DNA from: Antitrichia curtipendula
Lineage: Eukaryota; Streptophyta; Bryopsida; Hypnales; Leucodontaceae
Reading direction: 5' to 3'
NCBI GenBank assembly: GCA_951230915.1
Contig: OX579633.1
Location: forward strand, 48,932,029-48,996,028
Length of the DNA stretch: 64,000 nucleotides
This document shows positions 36,395 to 48,300 of this stretch, piece by piece. Within the stretch, counting starts at the first letter, position 1. The number at the start of each line of letters is the position of its first letter. The translations under genes and the position numbers were made by a program. Below the pieces are notes generated by a model, which saw only the letters and a program-made list of their open reading frames with translations, was not told the origin of the DNA and did no database searches.

Positions 36395-37280
36395 TTGGGA
36401 TCACTTCACAATGTGATCCCAAGCTTGTCCACTACAAGTCTCCCTTCATCTTTAGTTTTGGCGGGATGTGATGACATGGCATTAACCCCAAGTGACTGTC
36501 CGTTTGGTGTGAATGCTTGACTAGACAAAATACTATCCCCAACCAATGAAAATGGTTATTATCTTCATGAGTGCATCTATTTGTCACCTACTTCATTCAT
36601 TTGTCACTCATGTAACATTCTTCCATTACCTATGAGTGCACCCATCTAATTGTGCATCCAACAATATATAAAAGAACAAGATAAGTTTTGCATTCAATCA
36701 ATATGCGTAAGAATGGTGTGCACCAACATGCTACATTTGCATGGTCACAAGAGTAAATCTACAGTAGAAGGCATTGCTCAAGAACTATCGAAGTGACGGC
36801 TTTCAAGGCTTCATTCCATTCTTTTGAAGTTAAGATGCAAAATGTGTCTCAACTCTCAAGGAAAGACTTAGGGTAAGAACATCTTGAATACCTTGATTTT
36901 TCCTTGAATTAGGAGATGCATAGGGGTCCAAGGTGTTGCCCACTTCTTCAAGAATTTCATGTTGGAACTCCACAAAATTCTCATTACTCAGCATACAAAT
37001 CCACCTTGGATGTAACTCACAAAAAAGTGAAGGCCTGATATCATGTCAAGGTGATAAAAAACGAAGGTCTGAAACATACAAACGGTTGTACTGCCTCAAA
37101 GGAAGAAACTGCTTTCTACTGAACAAAGCACTACTTGATGGCTTAAATTTGTTCAGTGCCCCCATGTGGTAGTGACTAAGCCAATTGGGCTTGCTAGATA
37201 GTCTTAAGCAATGAGTTTTCTAAGTAAGTCATAAAAGGATGAACCGGTACCAACCCTAAAAGGCAGCTCCTTCCTGGAAC
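36395..37280. other. 3' flank of PnsB3, no gene
   Basis: No coding unit recognised. The PnsB3 3' UTR should run down from 37281. Confidence 0.4.
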
Positions 37281-39624
37281 TCACTTCTTCTTCTGTGGCA
37301 ACCTTTGCACAACAACCTGCAACGATCGTACCCACATAGACAAACCAATAACACAGATCAAATTGTGTCCTTCCAAGTTTGAAAGCTCCTACGAGGACTG
37401 TGAGTTCAAACTGAAAGAGGTCCATGATTCCAGATCTGATCCCTAAAAATAAGTCAAAGGGTATATTTCCATACCTTTCCACTGTTTGACTTATCTCCCA
37501 CAATTGTTTGACAAGACAATCTCCAGCTCTCAGATTTCTGCACGCAAAGCAACGTGGATACAATTTGCAGTGAGAGACAAAAGTCAACCCAGTTTCTAAA
37601 TCGCATCTTGAGAATAAGAAGCCGCGGGTTCACTGTCGAGTAACAGGCCCATACTCTGGCTCATCAGTGCTGGCTCTGCTCTTGTGCAAGTTCAAAGTTA
37701 TAGGAACCAGATCCAATGTCCATCTAAGCTCACGTGCAAAGAAACAGGAGTACAATAGAGGACCCGCTGTGCCCGTCTTTAAAGCGTTGAGCCTGGAGGA
37801 AGAGCTTTGCAATTGAACCTAGTTTCCTCCCTTCAGATCCTCTATAGTACAAACTACACTGATTTATTGTATTAGAGGGCGCGCTGCCAACTGTCAAAAA
37901 ATAACGTCCCCACACATTTCTTTTTGGGTTGATATTAATTCAAAACAGTAAAACATTGCAGCCCTGCACTAATGTAAATATGTTACAAATAATGTGACTT
38001 TGGTAAATTAGTGTCACACTCACGATCAAACAGGATATATCAGCGAAGTCCATTTGGGAAAAAACACGAAACGTTTTACGTATCAGTGTTATTCCTGTTA
38101 AGTCTCGCCCAAGATTCCGCCTTGTTTTCTCACTTTCGAATCATAGAATTGAAAGCTCTGACATAGAATTAGAGTTATAACAGAAGTAATTGTGCCACAG
38201 AAGATTATTACCTTTTTCAGGTACTTGTACTCGGCATCGGTGCGCTCGTTCAAGAGCTCTTTACCTTCCAAGATCTCCACAATGCAGGTGCCACAGCTGC
38301 CCCCACCTCCGCAGTTCATCACTTTTCCCTGTTCCACTCATACAGCCTCTCCATAAGAAACCCAGACATATGATCTTCTGTAATACGACATGCTCTATTC
38401 TCTCATTAAAAGTCAACAGTGAAACGTTTGACCCTAAGTGATGTTAAGTTTATTCAAAATTAGCAAAGTTGCTACAGCCTACAAATTTTGAAAATAGCAA
38501 AATTCAGTAGAATATTTCAGATTCTTCAATGATTTGGTTGCAACTAAATACTTGGTCCCTTTTTTGTCTCATTTTGACATTCATCTGTACCCAATACGAC
38601 ACTTTTGGAACACTGTTGCCCAAAGCTTCTTTCATGAAATTAGACAGGGATTCTCTCATTTCCATATTTAACGAATACTCGTCCACAAGAATTCACTGTT
38701 TAGGGGACAGTGCCCCATGCAACACTATTGAAGGTCACAGTGCTACAAAACTCCATTTATAATGACGTGCAGTTGGGGCGATATACAAGAGATTTGAGTG
38801 ACAGCCGACTAGTTACACAGATAAAAATAAAATAGCTGCACCTGCAGCGGCGGCGGCTTCTCTTCAAAATCAACAGGATTTCCCACCTAGTTTACTTCCA
38901 ATGCGTCTTTCAAACGATAATCAATCGAAAAGAAGCAAAAAGCACGGATAGGCAGTCATACGTAAAGGTTGTAAAGCTCCAGCTTGTTGTCGAGGATTAT
39001 GTTGCGCAGGAGCTTTTCTCCACTCCCAACCGAAGTCGTGTTCACAACTCCATCTACCTGAGGCTATATACACAAACCACATTCAATTCGGAATTCCGGA
39101 CACTCAGAAGAACTCTTAAATCAACGAAAATCAACTGCGAAATTGTTGAGTTAACCATTGCGCAACGTGTTTAGGGGTCGAAGTGTTGATGAAATTCAGC
39201 ACTCACGTAATCAAGGAAAACACGGACACAGCGAAAGGCCTAAGCAAGAAATTGCAACTGAACAAACCAATTGCACAAACCAAACCAATTACACAAACCC
39301 AAGCAAGTGCACAAAGCAACTGCGCAAACTAATTGAGCACCAGGGGTTCAAGAATTCTTCAAGATAGGTCACGCCCGAGCTTACCCCAAGAATTTCAAGA
39401 TCAATGGTGGGCGGACCTTTGTCAGCAACATCCGCAACCGGTGCCCCAACATTGCTTTCGTCGCTTGAGCAACGAAGACGAAGCTTGCCAAAACCTGCAA
39501 CTCCTCTTCGCGGCAGTACACACACAGATGTGGCAAATCTTTCACTTCCTCCGAACCTTGCTCTCTCTCCTGCAACAACAACAGCGCCACAAGAAGACGA
39601 CGTCGACTGCAACGGCGTGGCCAT
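37281..39624 (-). CDS. PNSB3: PnsB3 (NDF4), 2Fe-2S subunit of the chloroplast NDH complex, 5 exons
   Basis: Exons, minus strand: 39385-39624, 38962-39063, 38212-38328, 37475-37537, 37281-37316; 185 codons, with phases agreeing. The N-terminal 60 or so residues are rich in Ser/Arg with few acids, as in a chloroplast transit peptide. Family landmarks follow: [31 protein letters not shown], then the cluster motif [10 protein letters not shown]. After these come [18 protein letters not shown] and [11 protein letters not shown] with the fourth cysteine. The C-terminus is [11 protein letters not shown]. PnsB3 belongs to subcomplex B of the thylakoid NDH complex, which drives cyclic electron flow around photosystem I. 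The exon 2 acceptor is ambiguous: TATAG/CCTCAG adds Pro-Gln and restores the conserved LGP, and I prefer it. The alternative lies six bases further in. It is divergent with the LHCII phosphatase gene. Confidence 0.92.
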
Positions 39625-40147
39625 GAGTGAAGCACACGCGCCTCACAGTCCTTGTAAACAAGAAAACAACAACGGCAGAGCTTCCATCAATCCCCACAAC
39701 GCAAATAGAGACCCGGCCGGGTATGAGGTCCAGTGATCTGCCCCACCATACCCTGATGGTTTTCCACCATAGATTGTCCACCATAGATCAGCGTCGCCGA
39801 CATGCGATCAAGGCAACTGTGGTTGTACTTGGAAGACTCTTTCAGTTCGCCTTTATCGTTCACTTCGTCTGAGATTGCGATAAGCCTGTGTTCTCCTCAA
39901 GCACACAACCAGGGGCCCAGTGCTGGCCCAGTGCCGGGAACCCAACACAACAATCCCTCACCCACTTCATGGCGGATTGAATGGGAATGTACTACAGCGC
40001 CATTACAATGATACTTGAAAGAAAGCAGCTCAATTACCATGAAATTTGTCAACACATGTAATTGTTGTAGCTCTTGTAGTTCTTGTTGTACAACTTGTTG
40101 TGTGTCCGAATTTGTGTTGTGAGTTGCGAGACGAGGGGATAGCTAGA
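39625..40147. promoter_or_regulatory. Shared upstream region of PnsB3 and the TAP38-like gene
   Basis: About 520 bp separate the two ATGs, which point away from each other. The region is not AT-rich and holds no transposon. A GATAAG word (I-box type, often found in light-regulated promoters) lies at 39879-39884, with an inverted TTATC nearby at about 39853-39857. A bidirectional, light-regulated promoter would fit both products, but this is inferred from layout and motif only. Confidence 0.5.
40039..40122 (+). other. Cysteine-rich upstream open reading frame
   Basis: An ATG at 40039 opens a 27-codon frame ending in TGA, 25 bases before the first in-frame ATG of the phosphatase gene and in a different frame. 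Eight of the 27 residues are cysteine (for example NCCSSCSSCC). If it lies in the mRNA leader it could reduce or regulate translation of the main frame. It could also be chance sequence from a TGT-rich stretch. Confidence 0.4.
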
Positions 40148-43100
40148 ATGACGACGAGCTTGGGGTTGCGAGGAGGAGTCTTTGTGGAAATGGCGTCGTT
40201 AGATTACTTTCGGCCTGGCTCCACCACTTCGTCTATTGCATCTTGTTCTTCAGCTATGGCGCTCACTCGCCTCCCTGGTCGTTTGTCGACTGCCTCCCCG
40301 TCGTGTAGCTCCCTCGCTCGAGAGCAGAAGCCGGCGACGACGAGCAGGATGCAGGGGTTTGGTCGTTTAAGAGCTGCTGCGTCTGGATCCGTGCAGCAAC
40401 AAGAAGAGGTTGCTGCGGTGGGCACCATCACTGTGGGACAGTTTCTTGTGCAAGGGCTTCGCGAGGAGATGGAGGATGAGATTGTAGTGGACTTCGACGG
40501 GCCTCATGGGTTCATGTATGCAGGCATTTTCGATGGGCATGCGGGAGTGTTCTCGGCGACCTTTTTGAGGTTTGTTTCTGATGCGATTGTGTTGGAAATT
40601 TCGTGATGATCTTTTGGAAGAGCCTCCATAACCTTCGGGAACTTCAAGGCAGGGAACTCTTTGCCTCCTTTGAATCAAGGCCCTTGCACCGTAGACTATT
40701 TTGAATGCAAGCTTGCCCATAAATGACTAATTCAATTGTGCTGGAAATTTTGTGACAATCTTTTGGGTGGATCGCCATAACGTTCTTGAACTTCTAGGCA
40801 AGGGACCCTTTGCCTCCTTTGAATCAAGGCCCTTGTCCCTGTAAAAAATCTTGAAAGCAAGCTTGCCCATGAATTTTGGACCACTGTACCGCAAACTATT
40901 CTTGTGACAGGGGCACTGTAGAAAGACCTCCGTATTCCAATGTTATGGCAGCTTATGAACTGTGACAGCATTTGTGATTTGAATTTGCTGTGAATCATTT
41001 TTAACGACATTGAATGTTCGTTTAGGGATGAGCTTTATAAGGAGTGTTTGACAGCGCTGGAAGGGGGCGCCATCCTGGAGTCCGACGATTTGCAGGAGGC
41101 GGAGGAAGCGCTTTCTCGAGCGTTTCTGCAAACAGACCAGGACCTCATTTCTCGGTTTGTGATGAATTTTTTTACCATAAACAATCTCCATAGAGAGCTA
41201 ATTTAAGTATATTTTTTTATCAAATTAGAGGGTGCCTTTGGAAATATTATTATTTTACACAATCTAGATATTCGAATCCACCAAAGGTATGATAGGTATT
41301 TGTAAAGGATTGGCTTCAAGTATAGCCATTGATCACACCCTCCTTCCTACGATCATTCACAACCACTTAAACATCACCCGTTGGAGAAGCAAGCCGGCAC
41401 TTATGACAGGCTTTGCATAATTTCTCTAGGTTATTGTTTGTCGAGTGAGTTTTGGTGTATGTTAATTAGATTGTAGAATTGTATGACTCTTCTACAGTTT
41501 TTGACTCTCATTATACCAAGAAAAGCAGCCGAGCTGAAGAAGAGAAGAATGTGAATGTGGAGATGAATTGGGAGGCTCATGATGTCGGTGGTGTTCACAG
41601 GCTAGAAAGCAGCAAAGTGGTGGAGGAAACTGAGTCTGGGTCTACAGCTACGGTTGTATTTGCTCGCTCTGATCGTTTGGTGATTGCTTATGTTGGTGAC
41701 TCTCGTGTGGTGCGTATCTCTCTCCCTCTCAAACGGTTGAAGAATTCAGTTGTCAAAATCAGAAATTTTTTAGTCATTTGGCTGCCAAGACTGTTTGTTT
41801 TCCTGTATCACTATGGCACAATCCCTGGAGAATTTTGGTTTTGCATAATGGCAGACGTACTATATGACAGATTTTCTTCTTGGCACAATCTCTGGTAATT
41901 GTATGACTTTCTGACACATGGATCGTTAGCTACGTAGAAACTGATTGGAACTCGAGGGCCAAATCTGTAGAGTTTGTCTTGCAAGGAATTCTATAATTCA
42001 GAGGTTTCTTTCCTTGGAAGACATTCTCTCTAGATTCTATAATCCAGAGATTTCCTCCATTAGGTTTTTTTGACCCGAGCATGGAACATCCCTTCTTGTT
42101 TTCTTGGAGAGGGTTTTTAATGAAAGTTATTACTGATACCTTACTAGGAAGCCCACAATTTGTCTAACAGTGACATTTCTGGAAATGGTTAATAATAATG
42201 TTGTGTGCATGAACCTGGTTTCAGGTTTTAAGCAGGAATGGCAAAGCGCAGGACCTCACAACTGATCATCGACCCTTTGGACGAGAGAAGAAGTCTTTCT
42301 TAGAAGTCAAGAGAATCCAAAAAGCAGGAGGGTGGGTGCGTAATAGGAACTAGTTATTGTGTTTGTCTGCTTCTATTGCAATTACTAGCTACGTTTTGAA
42401 GTAGGCCAGCTAGGCAAGTAATTACAATGAATGAAATTCGAGTTTTATTGCCACTACTCAACAGTGAGGCTTGAATCCCAACTGTGCAGGTTAGCTACGG
42501 TCGAGTGTGTGGAGTGCTCTCTGTCTCACGCGCCTTTGGTGACATCCTATTTAAAACTCGAAAGCAACAGTATGTAAATGTCACTTATATAGCTCAACTT
42601 TCTGCATCTCTTGCAGTAGATTTTTTAGTTTCGGGGTGGGTCTTTGAAAGAGCGGGCTGTTGGTGTGGTTGGTTCTGGAGTTCGTGAAGGTTTAGCTACT
42701 AGTGTCTTGCTGCTGATCCTAATCCATCCCAATGTGTCTTGTTTCTAAACTCTCCGGTTTCGGATTTTAAGTGCGTTTGTTTAATTATTTGTTTTTGCGG
42801 CGATGAGACAGGAACTTATCGAATTGGACTTGTGACGTGGCAGGATGTTGGACAGTGGAATTACTGACAGACGTTGGACTAAGAGTTTCGCCAATGGGTG
42901 AGAATGTCAAATAGTTGGATTAACTAGTGCAGAGTTTTGCTTCTGGTTTCATGGAGGATGGGCATTGAAAGAGCACTAGTATGCTGACCTGGCTTTCCCT
43001 GAGCAGGAAAAACCTTGGTGGGGAGTGGCTGATTGCTGCGCCAGATACGAATTCCATGTCGGTGAATGAGGAAGTTGAATTCCTTATTCTAGCATCGGAT

Positions 43101-43943
43101 GGCCTTTGGGATTCTTTGAAGAGGTAGCCACAAATAATGCTTCATTGTTTTTTTAATCCTTAAGTGCTCTAATGGCCGAAAGTGACTGCTTCCATAGGAG
43201 TTGAAATTAATCATTCTAAGGGAGGTAACTAAGGGAGGTAACTAAATTTACGAATAGCTAGAGGCATCATGCACTACATTTCTGAAGGACAGAAATATGT
43301 TTTGAATGTGATTATTAGCTTCCGAAGTGAAATTTCTTCTTTTAGATTGGGCACTTTAGGGTTAATCAAGAACACTGGTACAATGTCTTCCCTATCAAAT
43401 AGGTGCTAGCTGAACGCGTTTTGAGAAAGTTCTTGTGTTGCTTGAGCAGTGCTGAGGCCGTAGATTTCGTCAGAAAGCGCTTGAGGGAGCATGGCGATGT
43501 GCAACGCGCATCAGAAGAAGTTGGACAGGAAGCTCTGGTCTGTTGCATACTCTTGATCACTCTTGAACACCTGAAATTCAAGTTTTGCCTGCTTGTCTCT
43601 TAAGTCCTCATTGTAATATGAAAGTACACTTGTTTACTGGGCGAAGGATGTGAGTTTCTAGGTCCGGTCAGAGCAACAGAGTTTATTGAATAGTATGTTT
43701 GTAGGAGACATTGAATGATTTACATTTTTCACTCTGTTGCAGAATCGGGGCGGTCAGGACAATGTTAGCGTAATTATCGTTGACTTCGGGTGCTGTACTC
43801 ACTTCTACCCCTTTTTTTCTATTTCCTGGCCTGCAACTTCTTTGTATTTGACTCAACGTTTAATCTTGACCGACCATCTAAGAACCAAAGTGATTCAAAT
43901 GCACTTGCTTGCCCGCATCATAACTTGGCGTGTGGAATTGTGA
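40148..43943 (+). CDS. TAP38: TAP38/PPH1-like PP2C phosphatase (LHCII phosphatase), 9 exons
   Basis: Exons 40148-40569, 41026-41154, 41529-41709, 42225-42335, 42490-42569, 42844-42897, 43007-43123, 43450-43537, 43743-43943; 460 codons, no internal stop. PP2C motifs are complete: GLREEMEDE, YAGIFDGHAG, ESGSTATV, YVGDSRV, DHRPFG, LSVSRAFGD, LILASDGLWD, GQDNVSVIIVD. The metal-binding aspartates are among them. The segment RDELYKECLTAL after the second motif is characteristic of TAP38/PPH1, the thylakoid enzyme that removes phosphate from LHCII and reverses state transitions. The N-terminus is Ser/Ala/Arg-rich, as in a transit peptide. Uncertain points: start at 40148 or 40190; the exon 3 acceptor (41529, or 41521 with a GTGATG donor); and the C-terminus. 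Arabidopsis TAP38 ends in a membrane helix, which is not obvious here. A final intron may have been missed. Confidence 0.87.
40570..40880 (+). repeat. Imperfect tandem duplication in PP2C intron 1
   Basis: A unit of about 150-160 bases beginning GTGTTGGAAATTTCGTGATG recurs after TCAATTGTGCTGGAAATTTT. The shared core is TTTGCCTCCTTTGAATCAAG. It touches the end of exon 1, so the first copy includes the splice donor. Confidence 0.7.
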
Positions 43944-44056
43944 ACGTTACGTGTAAAAGTTGTTCTGCTGGGTGCCAACTTGCTACTGATCTCCTGTGTG
44001 ATGTTTGCAGTCGAAAACAGGTAGAAGGTGAAGAACCAGGTTGGAAGTTCTGGTAA

Positions 44057-44707
44057 CAAACGGGGACTGAATAGAGTATCCTAACTGTACAACGTTTCTC
44101 AAACTAGTTTGCGGTCATTGCGAATTGTGTAGAAAAGCAACGGTTCCTATGCCATAACCATTCCATTTCTCGAGGAGATGAGGTTAGAACCATGCAGTTC
44201 CTTAAGTGACACTTGGACTGCACAAGATGGCTTGTAAATACACAATTTTTTTTTACCAGCAACACCATGTCAAAATTATTGCTGTTGTGAGTATTTCTCC
44301 TTGGACATGTCGCACAAAAGTGAAGGACAATCAATGACATGGTAAATGGTGCAAATGGTCGTTTCCTATTGCATTTTAGAATCTCGGGATGTAAACTATG
44401 TGAAAATGTTAAGATGTAGACACTCAATTTGTAGAGTTTGAAGATGTAGGAACTTCATGCAATCTGACGTTAGTGTTGGATGATTCGATCAGATCAGATC
44501 TGTGCAGCAAGTTTTTATTGCCTGTATGGGAGAACCACCCATTCCCAACCAGGTATCTGTGCAGCTATTTCCAACCAAGGCTGGAACAGATTTCCAACCA
44601 AAGCTTTAAATGTGATTTTTCCTCCTTTTCATGACACATGGCCCAAAGTAGTGAGCAAGAAAGTAGGAAGTAGTGAGCGGTAAAGCAATTCTTGAATGAT
44701 CGCAATT
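44057..44707. other. Intergenic stretch after the PP2C gene
   Basis: No gene recognised. It probably includes the phosphatase 3' UTR. Tail-to-tail arrangement with the transporter gene below. Confidence 0.4.
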
Positions 44708-45153
44708 GACAGACTCTATACATTAGGTATGGGTCCAGACCAACTTTTGGCTTCCAAAACTCATAGTAATTTCAATTCAAGGTGTAAAATTACAAAAAAT
44801 ATTGCAATCCTATTTCTATCTGATTTCTATCTTCCTACATGGCAAAAAATTTACATTGCCTCATGCTGCTCCTGAACAAGTGTGGAATCGCTTAAGTGGT
44901 CAACTATTGCTGGTTCTACCATATGTAAGTGACAGACTCTATACATTAGGTATGGGTCCAGACCAACTTTTGGCTTCCAAAACTCATAGTAATTTCAATT
45001 CAAGGTGTAAAATTACAAAAAATATTGCAATCCTATTTCTATCTGATTTCTATCTTCCTACATGGCAAAAAATTTACATTGCCTCATGCTGCTCCTGAAC
45101 AAGTGTGGAATCGCTTAAGTGGTCAACTATTGCTGGTTCTACCATATGTAAGT
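44708..45153 (+). repeat. Perfect tandem duplication of 223 bp
   Basis: 44708-44930 and 44931-45153 appear identical base for base. Each unit starts GACAGACTCTATACATTAGG and ends CCATATGTAAGT. Neither unit resembles a known gene or element. The lack of differences points to a very recent duplication or an assembly artefact. Confidence 0.9.
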
Positions 45154-45359
45154 TCTCTCTCTTAGTGGTGACTAATTAAAGCTGTCCATGTCATGGGATG
45201 TGGTGCACACCAAAAGCAATTGCAACGGCAGAGATCACCCAAGCACCATTCATGACAAAAGTGGTCGAATTTTTTACATTAATTCACATGCCCCTGAGTG
45301 TACAAAAGAGATTAAATTAAGCTCCTGTTTGGAATTTACCAATTGAGTTGAGCTTGAGT

Positions 45360-48300
45360 TTACAGCCCAAGATGAGCTTGGCCTCCCCAAAGCTCTTTGC
45401 CTGTCCCGTGCACCAGGAGCACTCGGCCCAACCCATCACAAAGCTCCTCGCAGTACTCCATGTACCGGTGGGGTTGAATGCCCTGGTAATGATCCGGAAG
45501 ATTGATGAGGATCAGGGACGCATCCCGGGATTGCTCCAGAATGACGTCGTTCAGTTTCTTGGGCGAGTAGCTTTGGCTAATGGTTTCCCACGTCCTTCGC
45601 AATGGTTCCGGTACATCCTCATGAGCTGCGGGTGGGTTTCCTCCTGGAGACCCTGGATAGAATTGTCTGGAGCTTGGCATGGCACTGTCGGTGTCTGATT
45701 CGTCGTCCTGTTATCACCACAGTGCCATTTTTAAGTGCTCGAGACATCAAATTAATGCAAAAAATCCAAAAATAGGTGTTGGACTATCCACGCACAATCT
45801 GCAGCTTGAACTTGGAAGGTCATGGAAAGCAATCACTGAAACTATGTTTCAGTAAAAAATTTCAGTTCAATCTGCATTTGAGAGAGAATGCATGCTTCAC
45901 AGACGTGCCTAATTTACATCATTTCCTTTGATTTTTATTATAGGAACTACACAAACTCTTCTGTGCAGGCAAAACAAGCAAACTGCGATCGCTTTCCATT
46001 ACATTCGAAGTTCAAGATCCAGGTATTAAAGGATGAATACTAGTAGTAATATTTGACCATTTCAGTGTTGAACTTATGGAATATCCACTTGCAATAACGT
46101 GTGATAGAAGGATGGAAGGATGAAAACATGTAATAAGATTAGACGAGCTCCAGAAGTTTTTAGATAGTACGTGCACATTGTTAAGGAAATATTCTGCATG
46201 AGTGATTCATAGGCAGGTCTCCTTTCGATCATTGTGGAGTCTTTCCCATGATACTTGAGGAGGGAGGGCAAGCGAATGAAGTTATCTAAAAGTTTGTGAA
46301 ACAATGAACCCTTAGAAAACAGCACAGTTTTTACACTGAAAAGTCAGCTTTGATGACTAAGGGTTAGAAGAATTCTGAAATCTGTATCACATGTAAAATG
46401 ACTTACCTCGTCACTGTCCAACGTATCGAGTTCTTGGAGGCCTTTATCAATGACAATTTCCAGAGGGTTCTGGAGCTCTCCCCTACTTGTTGTTTCACCT
46501 CCACCATCAGCCCATTGTGTGATTTTCTTTGGCTTTTGCTTTTTGTTTTCTGAGGAGATGCTGGGACTTAGATTGGCTTCAAGTTCTACATTATCATCAC
46601 TTGGGGTTTTCCAATGAGTAGCCTCGTCTGCATGGGCGATTCTCAAACCATTTCGAGGAGATCCCTGACCACCATTTGGACCTGGAAAAGAAAAATTTGA
46701 ATCACTATTATGGTGTGGAAGATTCATATGTACTGTACGTCAACAAACTTCCATTGCATTGGCAATTGTCAGAAAAAATAGAAAGGATTAGTACAATTGT
46801 ACTAAACTTAAATTATGTATGAACACCTGTCCTCATGATCGAAGGAAAAAACGCTTGCACATCTCATTTATGGCAATCAGAAACCTGCCAATTTAATTGA
46901 AATTCCTGGCCATACTGCAATTCTACTGTAGATGAAGAAGGAACGACAAATATGAGGTTTCAAAAAAATTCTGCTATTTTAGATGATTGTCAATGTAGAT
47001 TGACTTACTTGATGAACTTCGCCGATGCCGCCTTGAATGGCCAACCCCCTCAAGCTCACTAAGCTGGAAGGTGGCCAACGCCTTTTCCTTGACTATTTTT
47101 TCTCCTAACTTGGGAATTTCACCTCGTCGTCTTGGGGTTTCAGGACTCGTACTTCGGTGTACGTTTGTCTTTCTGCAATCACACATGGTTCAAACTTTGG
47201 TTAGAGATTTTTATTCAAACTTTAGTCAGAATTTTTTTATCAAGTCATGTGGACTAAGATAGGAGCACTCATTTTAAACTCTGCCTAAAAAGACCAACAC
47301 CTAAAATATGAGCATGACTGGGAAAGAAGACCATTGTTAAACTGTGTAATTTTATTGCAAAAAACGCTATTCAGTGTCTCGTAAGTGCATAAAATAAAGG
47401 AGAACCGACCTATACATCGCCACTTCCTCAGCAAAAGCTCGGGCTTCCTCTGCCCGGATGCTGTTGTCAAATGTGTAAGGTGCCAAACATGACTCATCAA
47501 GCTCTATGACCTGAACCTCAGCCTGGATTCGTACCTGCCAAGAGCAGAGAAAAAACACAAAATGAGACTCTGAAGAATTGACTGCCCTATTTAACATTAT
47601 TTCCAGTCGCAATGTAGTTTAGAAAATAATATATCAACAGTAAAAGAAAGAAAGAGTACCCGCGGGCTCACCAATTCCAAGAGTTTTTCCAGATTCTTTT
47701 TCACGACTTCCGAGTTATCAAGCTTTTCAGCGACAGTGTGCACACGGAGCTTGCATTTGCGCCAAATCTTGTGCTGCTGCAAAAGGTGAGCCAGAAGCAA
47801 GAGCAACCCTCCGTCGTGGACAATCCACCAAACATCAATCACTCCCTCCTGAACCTCCTCTTTGCCAGGAAAGAGATCCAAGTGCATCCCCATGAGCACG
47901 GCCTTGTCTACTGCCCGGCACTCGGTTAGAGTTTCCAACAAAATCTGCAAGTAGTGGACATAATCAACAAAAAAAGAAAATAATGAGAAATTCAATTTCT
48001 TCCAAAAAAACAAGAGAAAATCTTGGACAATCAGCACCAGAAGGACGAAGTGGAATGAATATCGATTGATTGATTGTTAATTTTGTTAGATTGGCACAAA
48101 AAATGTGATATTCATCTGCACAAAGCTCGATTTGCATTTCAAGCGGTACGCCTTGAAAGTCCCACAGTCATGGAAATCTTCCAATTTTAATGAAATTGAT
48201 GTTGTTTAGTTGTTTGATGATTTACTTGGGTAGAATGATTAGTGCTTCAAATCTATGAATCCAAGTTAAATCGACAACAGTGAAAGATTGTCCAGGTTCA

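Noticed and set aside
37204..37587. 127-codon minus-strand frame as a separate gene
   Set aside because: It reads through PnsB3 exon 4 and intron 4 in the wrong frame; the spliced exons explain the conserved sequence.
43790..44056. Cys-containing 88-codon frame at the PP2C 3' end
   Set aside because: It is in a different frame from the last PP2C exon and has no clear acceptor. It could still prove to be a last exon, but evidence is lacking.
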